DNA from: Euborellia annulipes
Taxonomy: Eukaryota > Arthropoda > Insecta > Dermaptera > Anisolabididae
Direction: 5' to 3'
NCBI GenBank assembly: GCA_023213315.1
Contig: JAKCPI010001628.1
Coordinates: forward strand, 62,001-126,000
Length of the DNA: 64,000 nt
Shown here: positions 42,680 to 53,256 of the stretch, piece by piece
How positions within the stretch are numbered: the first letter of the stretch is position 1
Layout of the letters: the number at the start of each line of letters is the position of its first letter
Translations under genes and position numbers: made by a program
The notes under the pieces: model-generated
What the model was told of the DNA's origin: nothing
The model's input: the letters and a program-made list of their open reading frames with translations, nothing else
Databases searched by the model: none

Positions 42680-42930
42680 CACATCTTTTAATAACAAAAG
42701 GACGATTGAGAATGATTAATTATTTAGGTGGAGTTTCGACTTCTTAAAGGGTCATCCTCAATACAATGATAGAAAACAAAATAATTATTAATATTTTACG
42801 ATTAACTAACATTAATAAATTGGTCTATTTGTTTTCTATCATTGTGGATCTGAGGCTGACCCTTTAGACGTCGAAACTGCATCTAAAAGCGCATTGACAG
42901 TTGTCGTTTTGTTATTAAAATATCTACATT
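42680..42930. mobile_element. Foldback MITE with paired hammerhead-like arms
   Basis: ATCTTTTAATAACAAAA near 42685 returns inverted near 42925. The arms contain GTTTCGACTTCTTAAAGGGT and AATGATAGAAAACAAA. Each arm has a decayed hammerhead-like string (TTGAGGATGACCC..GTCGAAAC on minus at 42726-42766; CTGAGGCTGACCC..GTCGAAAC on plus at 42846-42890), with CTCC or CTGC in place of CGTC. Confidence 0.65.
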
Positions 42931-43874
42931 AAAAAAAAATTATTTTTTCTTAAAAAATATCCTTTCCAACAGGCTTCTAATATAACTTTCTTAAAAATAT
43001 TTAATTAACATGTTCTTTGGCTGTTTCTCCATAATTTCTCCATTTATTTTTACCAACCTGAGGGTCTGTACCAAAAATTGTATTTCCCATCTGCGTGAAG
43101 ACGACAACAAATTCTCCTGTTGAACAGTTTGATTTCGTGCTGAGTTTAACCAAATAATCGTTGACGACTTACGATTATATTCACTTTTTACTGGACTGTC
43201 AACGATTGTCGTTACCGACTCTAGTCGCTCGGAGCAAAACAGCTCATAGGAAATACAAAGAAATAGTGCTCAAGTATTTATTCGTTGAGCGATAATCGAA
43301 GAAGATAGCTTTAACAATAATAAAAACTTTTTTTTTATGCGAAAAAACACTTAATTTCCACTTCATCTACTAAATCATGTTGATGTGTTATTAATATTTT
43401 TTTTTTTTTTTTTTATGTTTGTTTTGCTTTTGTAGAGTGAAAATATATTTTAGCAAAATGGCCAATGACTGATTATTCGGTATGTGTCACACATTGTTTG
43501 AGCTTCACCATGAAATATGTTTCCCCTTTTTGTTTATTTATTTCTTCGCTTTTGTTTACTTACCGCTCAAACATACGGTACAATCATAGCCATGAGGGGG
43601 GGGGGGTTATTAAATGTTGTCAAGAAATGAGAAGTGGTGAGTTGGGGAATGGCAGGCATTTTTCATAATTTAACAAACAAATAGGCATTCTATTTTTTAT
43701 TTAAAGTTGGTCTTCGAATCTTTTTTGGCATGAGAGGCCATTCGACCCTATTTCTTTCATCTGATAAGTAGCCTGCCTATTCATTTGAATTTGTCCCATA
43801 AGAGGAAAAAACTGACCACTCCGCTTTAGCCCAGGGGCTGTTCTTAAGTTTTTTACCTTAAACTAGTAAAATAA
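42931..43874. other. Intronic stretch with a SINE-B fragment
   Basis: SINE-B sequence lies at about 43716-43815 on the minus strand (GGCATGAGAGGCCATTCGAC). A complex piece at about 43070-43265 (AACGATTGTCGTTACCGACT) may be part of an unrecognised element. No gene. Confidence 0.45.
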
Positions 43875-44752
43875 AAATCTGGTGTGACTGATCGCACAGC
43901 AACCTTCGGTAATCGAAAGTTGTGTTCTGTGCTTGTTACACCAGTGTCTACATATATTTAAGTTCCGACAGTACGCTACATTTGAATTTCAGGATGTAAA
44001 ATTTATAAGTATGGGAAAATATTTGTATTTTGTTACCATGGCAACCATTTCTCCTATCTTCTCTATGAAGTTCAAGAGTAAAGTGGTTTTCAGAAGATTT
44101 CAATGGCAAAATGAGTCCTCGGGGCTTGGTATAGGGGTTAGCGTGCCAACCTCGTATACCGAACGTCGCGGGTTCGGACCCCAGGCAGTCCGATGATTTT
44201 ATTTAAGCCATTTCGATACCAAATGCCTTAAATAAGAATGCCTGGACCCCCAATAGATATATTAAACATACGAGTATCGTTAAAAGTCTTAAATGGCCAG
44301 AGTTGTCGAAAAAGACTGTGTATGTGTGAATGAGAAAAAAGTGTGAGGTTTGTTTTTTAATAAAAAAAAAAAATGGCAAAATGAGAATATACATTTTAAT
44401 GATCATCTAAAAAATAATTGATTTTTGAAGTTTAATCAAAATCGTTTGAGCGAATTTTGAGAAAATCGAAATTAAACTGAAAAAGTGCATCAATAAAGTA
44501 CTAGTACTCTTTGGTCGATTTTGTTCAAAAGCTTCGTGTCACGTCCCATGGGGGTGCCTAACTTAACTCTTAGCTCTTTTCGTTCTTTAAATATTTTGTT
44601 CCCAGATAGACCATGTCGCGAAAACCACTTTTTTGGATTCAGGGGATCTCAAAACGTGTATATCCGTCAAAATCTCGACATCGAATTTTTGACATGAATC
44701 CAATACTTTCTCTCTCTATATATTAACATATATAGAGGTAAGAGAAAGTAAA
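43875..44752 (+). repeat. Family 1, full-length copy interrupted by SINE-A
   Basis: Runs from AAATCTGGTGTGACTGATCG to GGTAAGAGAAAGTAAAA. The 5' hairpin has lost its ACTTTCTC arm. The SINE at 44116-44371 splits it; the pieces join at the duplicated AATGGCAAAATGAG. Confidence 0.9.
44116..44371 (+). mobile_element. SINE-A, full length, 14-bp target duplication
   Basis: A tRNA-like head (GGGGCTTGGTATAGGGGTTA with the A box, then GCGGGTTCGGACCCC with the B box), a body (AAGAATGCCTGGACCCCCA, GTCTTAAATGGCCAGAGTTG, GACTGTGTATGTGTGAATGA) and an A-rich tail. AATGGCAAAATGAG flanks it at 44102-44115 and 44372-44385. RNA polymerase III would transcribe it; mobilisation needs a LINE in trans. The intact boxes and duplication mark a young insertion. 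Confidence 0.92.
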
Positions 44753-45240
44753 AAGGCACTCCCTAGAGTTTACATAGGATGCCGAAATATTAGGCTCAAA
44801 TTAATACATTAAATCAAAAACTTTAGTTTGATGTGGAAAAAGTTTGAATTTTTCACACCTTAAACTAGATTGGATCTCATTTTTTTTCGACCACCCACAG
44901 CCACTCTCTTATTTGGATGAAAGAAGTGATGCTGTATCATAGCAACCAACTATCGACTCTCAAGATCAGAGCACACACAACAACTGCCAACTGCCAAGTG
45001 GACAGCCCCAGAGAGTAGATTTACGAGATGGCAAAGTCTGTTTATCTCGATGAGTTGGATGCCTGGCCCTTGAAGGCCTCTCACAACAGACACACACAGA
45101 CATGTCATCGATTACGTCTCCATTCTTTACATTCGCGTCTAATGAATCAAGTGGGTTTCTTCGTTTTTTATTTCTTAGAAAAAATATGATCAATGTTATG
45201 AACATTGAAGAGTTATAGGCCATCCACACTTTTTTTTTAA
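44753..45240. other. Intronic stretch, partly complex
   Basis: The piece at 44890-45120 is GC-richer and apparently single-copy (ACTGCCAACTGCCAAGTGGA, CTCGATGAGTTGGATGCCTG). No frame with coding character; no repeats. Confidence 0.35.
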
Positions 45241-45247
45241 TTGAATA

Positions 45248-45618
45248 TTAAACGGAGGAATAGGAAATGTCGATCTCGATTACCCGCACTGTAACTCTTT
45301 GAAAATATATTTACAAAATTTTGTATTTAAAATATGCATTAGAGAAGTGATACTTCTACGCAAAATTCCCGATAAAAAATTGTTGAATTTGGAAGAGGAT
45401 GCAGCCAATAATTAAGCCTCTATTTAATAATTAAGCACTCTTTAATCGGAACGTTTCGGCTGGGATCTACTCTGCCATCTTCAGCCTTCAAAGACCATAT
45501 TAAAATTTGTATACAAAAAAATAGAGTTGTCGTTGTTATTTCAATTTAGGCTGACCGAAAAATATACAAAAATGGAGGAATAGGGAATGTCGATCTCGTT
45601 TACCCGCAGTTAGTATAA
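45248..45618 (-). repeat. Direct repeats with a hammerhead-like motif between them
   Basis: GGAGGAATAGGAAATGTCGA followed by TCTCGATTACCCGCA occurs at about 45255-45290 and again at about 45573-45610, 320 bp apart. A hammerhead-like motif lies between them on the minus strand (45448-45488: GG, CTGAAGA, TGGC-loop-GCC, GAAACGTT, CC). This could be a tandem of a retrozyme-like or Penelope-like terminal repeat. Confidence 0.45.
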
Positions 45619-46050
45619 GGGGGTTCTTAAAAATTATGCTCTTTTATATCTCCCCACCTAACTTCTGTTACCAGCATCAATTCCTACAAGTTTATTTATA
45701 TTTTTATATCTTATGCTTTGTATTTAAGCCTGAAAATGATCGATGCTTGGTCAAACTGTGAAGATTTAAAATCAGAATCCAATAAAATCCTTTAAATCCT
45801 ATTCAATTAAAATAATAATCGGAAATTTCTTCAAATCTACTCCAATGACTCGTATAATAATAAAACTTGCCACAAACTGTTGCTGGGGATTAAATTTAAT
45901 TTATCAATAAATCCAAATTTGAGTTAGGCATACTCCTCTCTAAATAGCAAAGTTCGATTCGTCCTTACCCTTTTTTACTTTACCCCAAAATCTCTCCCCT
46001 TTTCTCGCTACGCTCCTGGGTCATTGTGTTATGAAAATAAAATTCCTTTT
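45619..46050. other. Intronic stretch without recognised element
   Basis: AT-rich. CTCGCTACGCTCCTGGGTC near 46005 is an element-end wording also seen near 27345. No gene. Confidence 0.4.
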
Positions 46051-46708
46051 TTACTTTCTCTTACCTCTATATATATGTTAATATATATATATAGAGAGAG
46101 AAAGTATTGGATTCATGTCAAAAATTCGATGTCGAGGTGTTGACCGATACACACGTTTTGAGGCCCCTGAATCCAAAAAAGTGGTTTTCACAACATGGTC
46201 TGTCTGCGTGTCTGTGAACAAAATAACTCAAGAACAAAAAGAGCTAGGAGGTTGAAATTTTATATTTAAATTAGACACCCACTTAGGGCGTGACACGAAG
46301 CTTTTGAACAAAATCGGCCAAAGAGTACTACTACTTTACTGAATTTTTTCAGTTTTTTTCGATTTTCTCTAAATTCGTTATAACGATTTTTTTTAAATTC
46401 AAAAATCAATTATTTCTTAGATTCTCTTTAAAATGTATGTTCTCATTTTGTCATTGAAATATTCTGAAGACCACTTTACTCTTGTACTCCATAAAAAAAG
46501 ATAGTAGATATCGTTGCCATGGTAACAAAATATAAATATTTTCCCATACTTATAAATTTTACATCTTGAAAATCGAATGTACCGTACTGTCGGAAACTAA
46601 ATATAAAATGTAGACACAAAAAATCTGGTGTGACAAGCACAGAACACAACTTTCGATTATCGAAGGTAAGAGAAAGTTGCGTGCTGTGCGACCAGTCACA
46701 CCAGATTT
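46051..46708 (-). repeat. Family 1, full-length copy (658 bp)
   Basis: Complete on the minus strand from AAATCTGGTGTGACTGGTCG (46708 side) to the 3' hairpin at 46051. The 5' hairpin is intact (GCACAGAACACAACTTTCGA and its partner arm). Confidence 0.9.
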
Positions 46709-46802
46709 TTTTAAAAGTATTTAAGTTAAATTTCCATAACATTTGTTGGCAATAAAGGATTTAAGTGATGGCAACTAATTGTTTTTATATATCTGTAGCC
46801 TC

Positions 46803-46842
46803 TACAAACGTTTCAAGTCAGCCATTTATATCTTCAGTTAAA
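46803..46842 (-). ncRNA. Hammerhead-like motif, decayed
   Basis: Minus strand: CTGAAGA, TATAAATGGCTGACTT, GAAACGTT. The core is kept but stems I and II are poor. Confidence 0.3.
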
Positions 46843-47393
46843 TGAAAATTAGGAGAAGATAATAGTAATAAAAAACCGATTTGTACAAACATAAATGAAT
46901 CATTCAATTTAATTTTAAACAACAAATAATTAACTGAAATGAGAGAGAAAGGGAAAATAAATGGAAGAAACGGCAGTCATTTGAAATGTCGTTTTCTTAT
47001 TAAGGTAACATAAAAATAACATAAACAAATTAAATAATAGGCCGTTTAATGAGTTAGAATGTTTTTTCCATTCTTTTTTAAATTTCTTTGGTAAATAGAT
47101 TTTTTTAATCGTTTAAAAGTACAGGTCTCTAGGCGAATTAATGCAATTTTGTCGGTGGGGGCGATTTTTTATTTTTTTAGTGTCTTTTCGGCATCGGAGG
47201 CCATTTAGCCTCATCCCTGTTTATTTAAATTGATTGGTAGCCAATTCATTTTGAATAAATTTTTGTCGCATGGGACGGCCTGCGGACTCGGTGGGGGCGG
47301 TTGGTTGGAACGTTCAATTTACAAGACGGCCTCTTTGGGGATGAAATTTTTAATACCTTCAAATACTAGCACCCTTAAGGTGATTTGAAGCTA
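46843..47393. other. Intronic stretch with a SINE-B fragment and hAT-like scrap
   Basis: About 47130 (GGCGAATTAATGCAATTTTG) resembles the left end of 8219-8468. SINE-B lies at about 47172-47300 on the minus strand (TTTTCGGCATCGGAGGCCAT, GATTGGTAGCCAATTC). Confidence 0.5.
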
Positions 47394-47884
47394 GTCCGTG
47401 ACTTTTTGAATGAAACACAGGTTTTTGGATAAAAAATTATTTTATTTTTCAACGTAGTCTCCTTTGAGCTCTATACACTTTGTCCAACGTTTCTCCAATT
47501 TTTTTTATCGCTTCCAAAAAATAAGATTTGTCGAGGGCATCAAAATTGAGATGATTTCATCGTTGGAGTCAAATGTCTTTCCGCCGAGCCATTTCTTTCA
47601 GGTTTGGAAACAAGTAATAGTCACTCGGGGGGAGCAATTCGTATCCCAATTCATGGATTTTTGCCATAATGCTTAATGAGCACACGCAATTCACTTTTTT
47701 ACATTTTCTTCTCAAATCACGAGGTAGTCTGCTATTAATGGATGTCAAACTAAAACTAAAAGACCCAGCTAATTCAAATTTCGACAGGAGTCAGCTGATA
47801 GTTGCCTGCTGACAGGAGCAGTGTTGCCATTTCAGTTAAGAGGCGGGAAATTCAAAAAGTCACGAACTTATTGACCTGCCCTCG
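47394..47884 (-). mobile_element. mariner-like element, second internally deleted copy
   Basis: Colinear with 37399-37905 and carrying the same internal deletion, so both derive from one deleted master. The right end is TTGACCTGCCCTCG before TA. The left end has lost its outer bases. More substitutions and a CATTTCTTTCAGG change in the catalytic region mark it as the more degraded copy; the stop codon after GDYVEK is kept here. Confidence 0.8.
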
Positions 47885-47885
47885 T

Positions 47886-48366
47886 ATTTATTAGATGCTC
47901 TTTAAAATGTATAGATGTCTATTCTCATTTTGCCCTTGAAATTGTTTGAAGCATACTTGACTCTTTTTTTTTTTATTTATTATCGGCTGCGGCAGATGCC
48001 ATCCAGCCCCATTTTTATTAACATTTACATTTGTTTGTTAACAATACAATTTTTTTTTTTTTACATTTCAAAATAATATAATTATTGGTTATGTGGGCGG
48101 ATGACATGAGTAAAGCGATGCAATGAGAACGGGAAGAGATACTTGACTCTTGTACTTCATAGATAAGATTGGTGAAATGGTTGCCATGGAAACAAATTAA
48201 AAATATTTTCCCATTTTTTATAAATTTTATATATTGAAATCTAATATATCGGCTGAAACTAAATATATCTCGACACAAAAAAATCAGGTGTGAAAAGCAC
48301 AGAACACAACTTTCGATTACCGAAGGTAAGAAAAAGTTGTGTGCTGTGCGATCATCACACCAGATT
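47886..48366 (-). repeat. Family 1 fragment with LINE-tail insertion
   Basis: On the minus strand from the 5' hairpin (48280-48366) to GCATCTAATAA at 47888, where the mariner copy follows. A 175-bp retroposed segment is inserted at 47964-48138. The family 3' half is missing. Confidence 0.8.
47964..48138 (-). mobile_element. Retroposed LINE-type 3' tail, 11-bp duplication
   Basis: ATACTTGACTC lies on both sides (47953-47963 and 48139-48149) and the T-run at 47964 is a poly-A tail on the minus strand. The body ends GGGGCTGGATGGCATCTGCC, GCAGCCGATAATAAATAA. No ORF; a short 5'-truncated retroposition. Confidence 0.8.
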
Positions 48367-48420
48367 TTTTAAATTTATAAATCAAGCTAAGTTTTTTAAT
48401 AGTTTTGATGTCTCAGGATA

Positions 48421-49006
48421 CACTGTTAAAAAAACTTCCAGAAAACTTCCTATACAATTATAGGAACTCTGTTTCATAAACTGTTTATGAATATATATGA
48501 GAAAGTTCAATTTGTTGCCAACCTAACAAATTTCTTGTATATTTTAAAATTAATTATTTTGGTGAAATTGTTAATTTTAATTTTAATTTTTATAGCTATT
48601 TAGTTGAATTACTTTATAAAAATTAATTTAATTAGTATGATTTTAATATACTTCATAAATATTTAAATAGTTTAGAGCGCGAATTTCAAACCAGAATTTA
48701 ATAAATTTAGATTTGTGAAATAAATTTTAAAAGAATAATTTCAAGTTTTCTTAAAATAATATTAATAAAAATTCCTTGAGGTAGTCGAGTTATTTGAGAA
48801 CGTTTAGACCAGGGATTCTCAACTTGTCGCGGTACACTTTTAACGATTTCAAAATTCGGCGGCACACAAAGAAAAAGATAAGTTTAAAAGTTGGTAATTT
48901 GTTCATAAACTTTTATATTAATTTTATTTCATATCCTAGGAATATTAATATTAAACCACGAAAGTATATGGAAAATGATTGAAAATTCATATTTTTTTTT
49001 ACAGTG
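48421..49006. mobile_element. TA-flanked MITE (CACTGTTAAAAA ends), copy 1
   Basis: The ends are CACTGTTAAAAAAAC and TTTTTTTTTACAGTG, with TA at 48419-48420 and 49007-49008. It matches 58833-59345 in the opposite orientation over most of its length. A hAT-like CAGGGATTCTCAACTTGTCG and GGCGGCACACAAAG segment (from 48810) is embedded in it. Confidence 0.7.
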
Positions 49007-49008
49007 TA

Positions 49009-49850
49009 GCTAAAAACGCAGATTCCTAATTTCCAATAATTTTTCCATACCCTCCCTCCCTCCGGATCCAAATAGTGTGTTTGGTGCATGTCTCCTATTT
49101 TGCGAAACCATGTTTTGTGATGTAACTACTCCAAATATGATGAATTTTGTTAATAAAAATTCAAAATCCCTGCCAGAATTGTCAAAATAAACCCATTAAT
49201 TGAAAGATATATGCCCTCCTCATTAGATATTTCAGTGATAAATCCTCCTCTCTCTCTCATTTCTGGTCTTATTAATAAACTATTTAGCCTCATAGAATGT
49301 CTTATATAAAGGTTTTGTTGAGTTCAAAGAGGAGTCATGAATAGCTGACATCTCTCTCTCTCTCTCTCTATTTCCATTGCAATTAAATTAGTTTGCAATG
49401 TCACAGCAAGGAGGGGGGGTATTTGCAACATCTCTCTGTGTGTATTCTTTATGTAGCAGAGCATCACCACTTGATCTTTATTTAATTGTTGCTTTGCATT
49501 CATCTCAACATCTTAATTAATGTCATAGTAGTGTTTTCAAAGGGTGGAATGGAAATCTAGTAAATGTATTTACTAGTATATATTAAATTTATTATAATTA
49601 TAATGTAATTTAATTTAATGCTTCCAAAAATTATATTTAAATTAGATTAAAGAGATCATACTTCTTCTTGCCTTAAATGGGCGTTGGGGCTTAAAATAAA
49701 GAAAGAAGCAGACTAGTCGCATAACCAATTTTATTTATATAAGACGAAGTTATTTAATTATTTGAAGTGAAACTTCTTTACGCTCGGCAGCAAGTTTGAA
49801 TTTTGAAAGTGTTATAAAACGCCTACTTCCACTTAGTTGTCTAACTTCTT
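49009..49850. other. Intronic stretch, partly complex
   Basis: The part at about 49200-49560 has (TC)n tracts and apparently single-copy sequence (TTAATTGTTGCTTTGCATTC, TTAATTAATGTCATAGTAG) rich in homeodomain-type TAAT words. No coding sequence. Confidence 0.35.
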
Positions 49851-49926
49851 TTTACTTTCTCTTACCTCTGTTATATATAGAGAGAGAAATTGTTGGATTG
49901 ATGTCAAAAATTCGATGTCGATATTT
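49851..49926 (-). repeat. Family 1 3' end fragment
   Basis: TACTTTCTCTTACCTCTG to TCAAAAATTCGATGTCG, cut by the following SINE-A. Confidence 0.7.
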
Positions 49927-51400
49927 GGTATCCAAATGGCTTAAATAAAATCATCGGACTGTCTGGGGTCCGAACCCGCGACGTTTGGTATATGAGGTTA
50001 GCACACTAACCTCTACACCAAGCCCCGAGGGCCGCTCCAACCTTTTTTTTTTTTTAAACATTCACACTTTTTTTCTCATTCACACCTCACATTCACACAG
50101 TCTTTTCGGCAACTTAGGCCATTTAAGACTTTGACGATAACCGTTATTTAAGAATTTATCTATTATTGGGGTCCAGGCATTCTTATTTAAGCCATTTGGT
50201 ATCCAAATGGCTTAAGGGTCATTCCACGTCAAATCAACCAAAAAAATAAAAAATTTTCACCCATAATCTCAGATTTTTATGAAACTTGGTATGTTTGTTC
50301 TATATATAAAGATAAGTAACAGGACCAAATTTCAATTTTTTATCTCACTTAGTTTTCGAGTTATGGCACTTTAAAGTTTTGATTTTATCACCTTCCGCGG
50401 CTTGGCTAATGTCAAACAAAATGTGACGTGGAAGAGAAAATCATTTCTCATTTGCTTATTTGACACCCAATCTTGATGAAATTTTTTTGGTATGTTCTTT
50501 AAACAATAAGGAATTAGAAAAAAAATATATCACGAATCTAAGTTAATCCTAAAATATAAAAAAAAATTCATATTGTTGATTTTTTTTAGTTTTGAAAACG
50601 CAAACATGGTTTAGCGCTAAAGCCAATATCTCCAAAAGGGAATGAGATATTCAAGAAATTTTTTTTTTCTAAATAATCTGCATGAAATGAGCTTTAATTT
50701 AGTAAAATAAAAATTTTGTGTATTTTGTTCCCTCTATTTCTAAAGTCCATTGCAAGTTTCAATATATAGTTTTACATGTTAAAAAGGTTTCAAGGCCAAA
50801 ATGAAAATATACATTTTAAAGAGCATCTAAAAATTAATTGATTTATGAATTTTAATAAAAATCGTTGCAGCAAATTTTGAGAAAATTGGAAGAAACTGAA
50901 AAAGTACATCAGTAAAGTATTAGTACTTTTTGGCCGATTTTGTTCAAAAGCTTATTTTGAGTGTCCAGGAGGGTACCTAACTTAAATATAAAATTTCAAC
51001 CTCCTAGCTCAATTCTTTCATGATTTCAAATGGACACTGTGTGTGTGTCTGCTTAAAACTGAACACAGACGAAAACACAATCAATTCAATTGAAAGCATG
51101 AAAGGAGCCAAGCCGCGTAAGGTGAAAAAATCAAAACTTTAAAGTGCCATAACTCGAAAACTAAGTGAGATAAAAAATTGAAATTTGGTCCTGTTACTTA
51201 TCTTTATATATAGAACAAACATACCAAGTTTCATAAAAATCTGAGATTATGGGTGAAATGGCCTGGTTGAACTGACGTGGAATGACCCTTAAATAAAATC
51301 ATCGGACTGCCTGGGGTCCGAACCCTCGACGTTTGGTATATGAGGTTAGCACGCTAACCTCGACGCCAAGCCCCGTGGGCTCGCGCGCTCCAACCTTAAA
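49927..51400 (-). mobile_element. Two SINE-A copies in tandem, the second split by a TTAA element
   Basis: The copy at 49927-50042 keeps only the tRNA-like head and start (GGTCCGAACCCGCGACG, CTAACCTCTACACCAAGCCC). The copy starting at 50043 is full length: poly-T, body, then interrupted at 50216-51288, then its head at 51293-51400. Both end in the same CGCTCCAACCTT wording. Confidence 0.8.
50216..51288. mobile_element. TTAA-flanked element with 185-bp inverted repeats (1073 bp)
   Basis: It starts GGGTCATTCCACGTCAAATC and ends GACGTGGAATGACCC, with TTAA on both sides (50212-50215 and 51289-51292). The inverted arms are 50216-50406 and 51107-51288. TTAA duplication is used by piggyBac and Kolobok elements; ends beginning GGG fit Kolobok better. 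Part of family 1 (about 50780-51070) is nested inside. No transposase frame. Removing the element restores the SINE reading GGCTTAAATAAAATCATCGG exactly. Confidence 0.9.
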
Positions 51401-52381
51401 ATACTAATAAAAAATAAATTTCATTGTTAAAATTTCAATTAAAAAAAATCATTTTCTTGAAATTTTTTTCCCTGAGGGGCCCGGGCCCTTTAAGCTCAAA
51501 GCAAGTTTGATAATATTTTTCACGTCTCAGGATAGCTAAAAACGCATATTTCAGTGTCTAATTTTCAAAAATTGTAAAAAAAATTTTGAAATGAAGGCCA
51601 CAATAGCCTTTTAGATACTAAAAAAAAAAACTCTAAGGGTGGGGGGGGGGGGCGTATTATTAAGTAGCCCCGGGGCCCGTCAAGTCTGACTGAGGTCCTG
51701 GAGATATAATATTCTATAGGCGATTGTATAAAAAAATTCGAGTCGAGATTTTTAAATGAAATACATGTTAAGACGATAATTTCGGAAATGTTTGTCATTG
51801 ATAATTAATATTTTTTAACTAATTGCTTTAAAAATAAAAAAAATAAAAAAATTTAATTCCTAATCTATGGATTGAAGATAAAATATAAAACGAGGTTGAC
51901 GTTTATATGTATACGTACGTATAGTACGTATATCCCTAGGCTCGTTAATTACCTCTTTAGCATGAGGGCTTATCTAATAATATATGGGCCATTAATAAAA
52001 TTGAATAGTTTTGATATGTGGGCAGATCCTTTAGGCACATTCCAAACTATGTTAAATGGCTCTCTGTTTGTATAGAATTAGCCGACTAAATCAAACCATT
52101 GGGACTTGAATTAGGGGCTAATAGTTTATTTGTCGTTGTGAGATAGAGAAGAGGGAACAGGAGAAGGGAATAGGGAACAGGGAACTCACTCTCTGATCAA
52201 TGATTGATAGGTATTCGCCTGGCTGGGTTGCATGCTAATGCACAATATGTGTATGACGTCATAATGCAGCGAGCTAACAATGCTATTCAATCTCGGTGCA
52301 GTAAAATTCAACTACTTAGCATCAAATTAAAAGAGCACACTAACCGGTGTATGCTAAGTAAATTAAATGAGTTTTTAATAT
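51401..52381. other. Intronic stretch, partly complex, with a CRE palindrome
   Basis: A C/G-homopolymer element scrap lies near 51480 and 51640-51690. The part at about 51880-52330 is apparently single-copy (GGCTCGTTAATTACCTCTTT, CATGCTAATGCACAATATG) and contains a perfect CRE, TGACGTCA, at 52254-52261. It may be regulatory. No ORF recognised. Confidence 0.3.
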
Positions 52382-52643
52382 TATATGGACCCTGTTATGC
52401 AATAGTGTGTCAACCGCCAAAAAAAAATTAAAAATTGAGTTAAGCACGGAATATTGTTTCAAATGCTATAATTAATAGTATTTTTTATGAAATAAGTCCT
52501 AAAAAAATTTATATTTAATGTTATTTGCACAATGACAAAAAAAATTATATATAATCCAATGAAAACAAAAAACTTTAATGTTAATTTTCTCAAAATTCGG
52601 TAGCTGGCGCTTGACACACTAATGCGTAACAGGGTCCATATAT
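52382..52643 (+). mobile_element. 265-bp MITE, TATGGACCCTG family, copy B
   Basis: Same ends and interior as 15268-15533 (AGTTAAGCACGGAATATTGT). It is inserted at the 3' end of the neighbouring family 1 copy, within its TATATA run. Confidence 0.85.
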
Positions 52644-53256
52644 AGAGAAAGTGCATGTCAAAAATTCGGTGTCAAGATTTTGATGGATATACAAGTTTTG
52701 AGGTCTCCTGAGACCAAAAAAGTGGTTTTCGCGACATGGTCTGTTTGTGTGTGTGTGTCTGTCTGTATTCAATTTAAAGCATGCAGGAATTGAGCTAGGA
52801 GGTTGAAATTTTATATTTAAGTTAGGCACCCTCCTAGGGCGTGAAAATAAGCTTTTAATCAAAATCCACCAATGAGTACGTAGTAATTTACTGATGCACT
52901 TTTTCAGTTTTTTTTTTCGATTTTTTCAAAATTGGCTCTAAAAACTGATCAAAATTCAAAAATCAATTAGTTTTTAGATGCTCTTTAAAATGTATATTCT
53001 CATTTTGCTCTGAAAATCTTCTGAAGACCACTTTACTCTTGTACCTTATAGGAAAGATAAGAGAAATGGTTGTCATGGTAATAAAATATAAATAAACAAA
53101 TATTTTATAAATTTTTCAAATTCAAATGTACCGTACTGTCGGAAACTAAATATATCTCGACACATAAAAATCTGCTATGAAGCACAGAACACAACTTTTG
53201 ATTACCGAAGGTAAGAGAAAGTTGTGTGCTGTGCGCCAGTCACACCAGATTTTTGT
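52644..53256 (-). repeat. Family 1, nearly full-length copy
   Basis: From the 5' hairpin end (CACACCAGATTTT, 53256) down to TAGAGAAAGTGCATGTCAAA at 52644, where the MITE sits in the 3' hairpin. Confidence 0.85.

Noticed and set aside
40698..48278. Family 1 as coding sequence (74-88-codon frames with shared peptides such as GKYLYFVTMATISPIF)
   Set aside because: The frame is not kept among copies, starts inside the hairpin and is interrupted differently in each copy; similarity is due to the DNA repeat.
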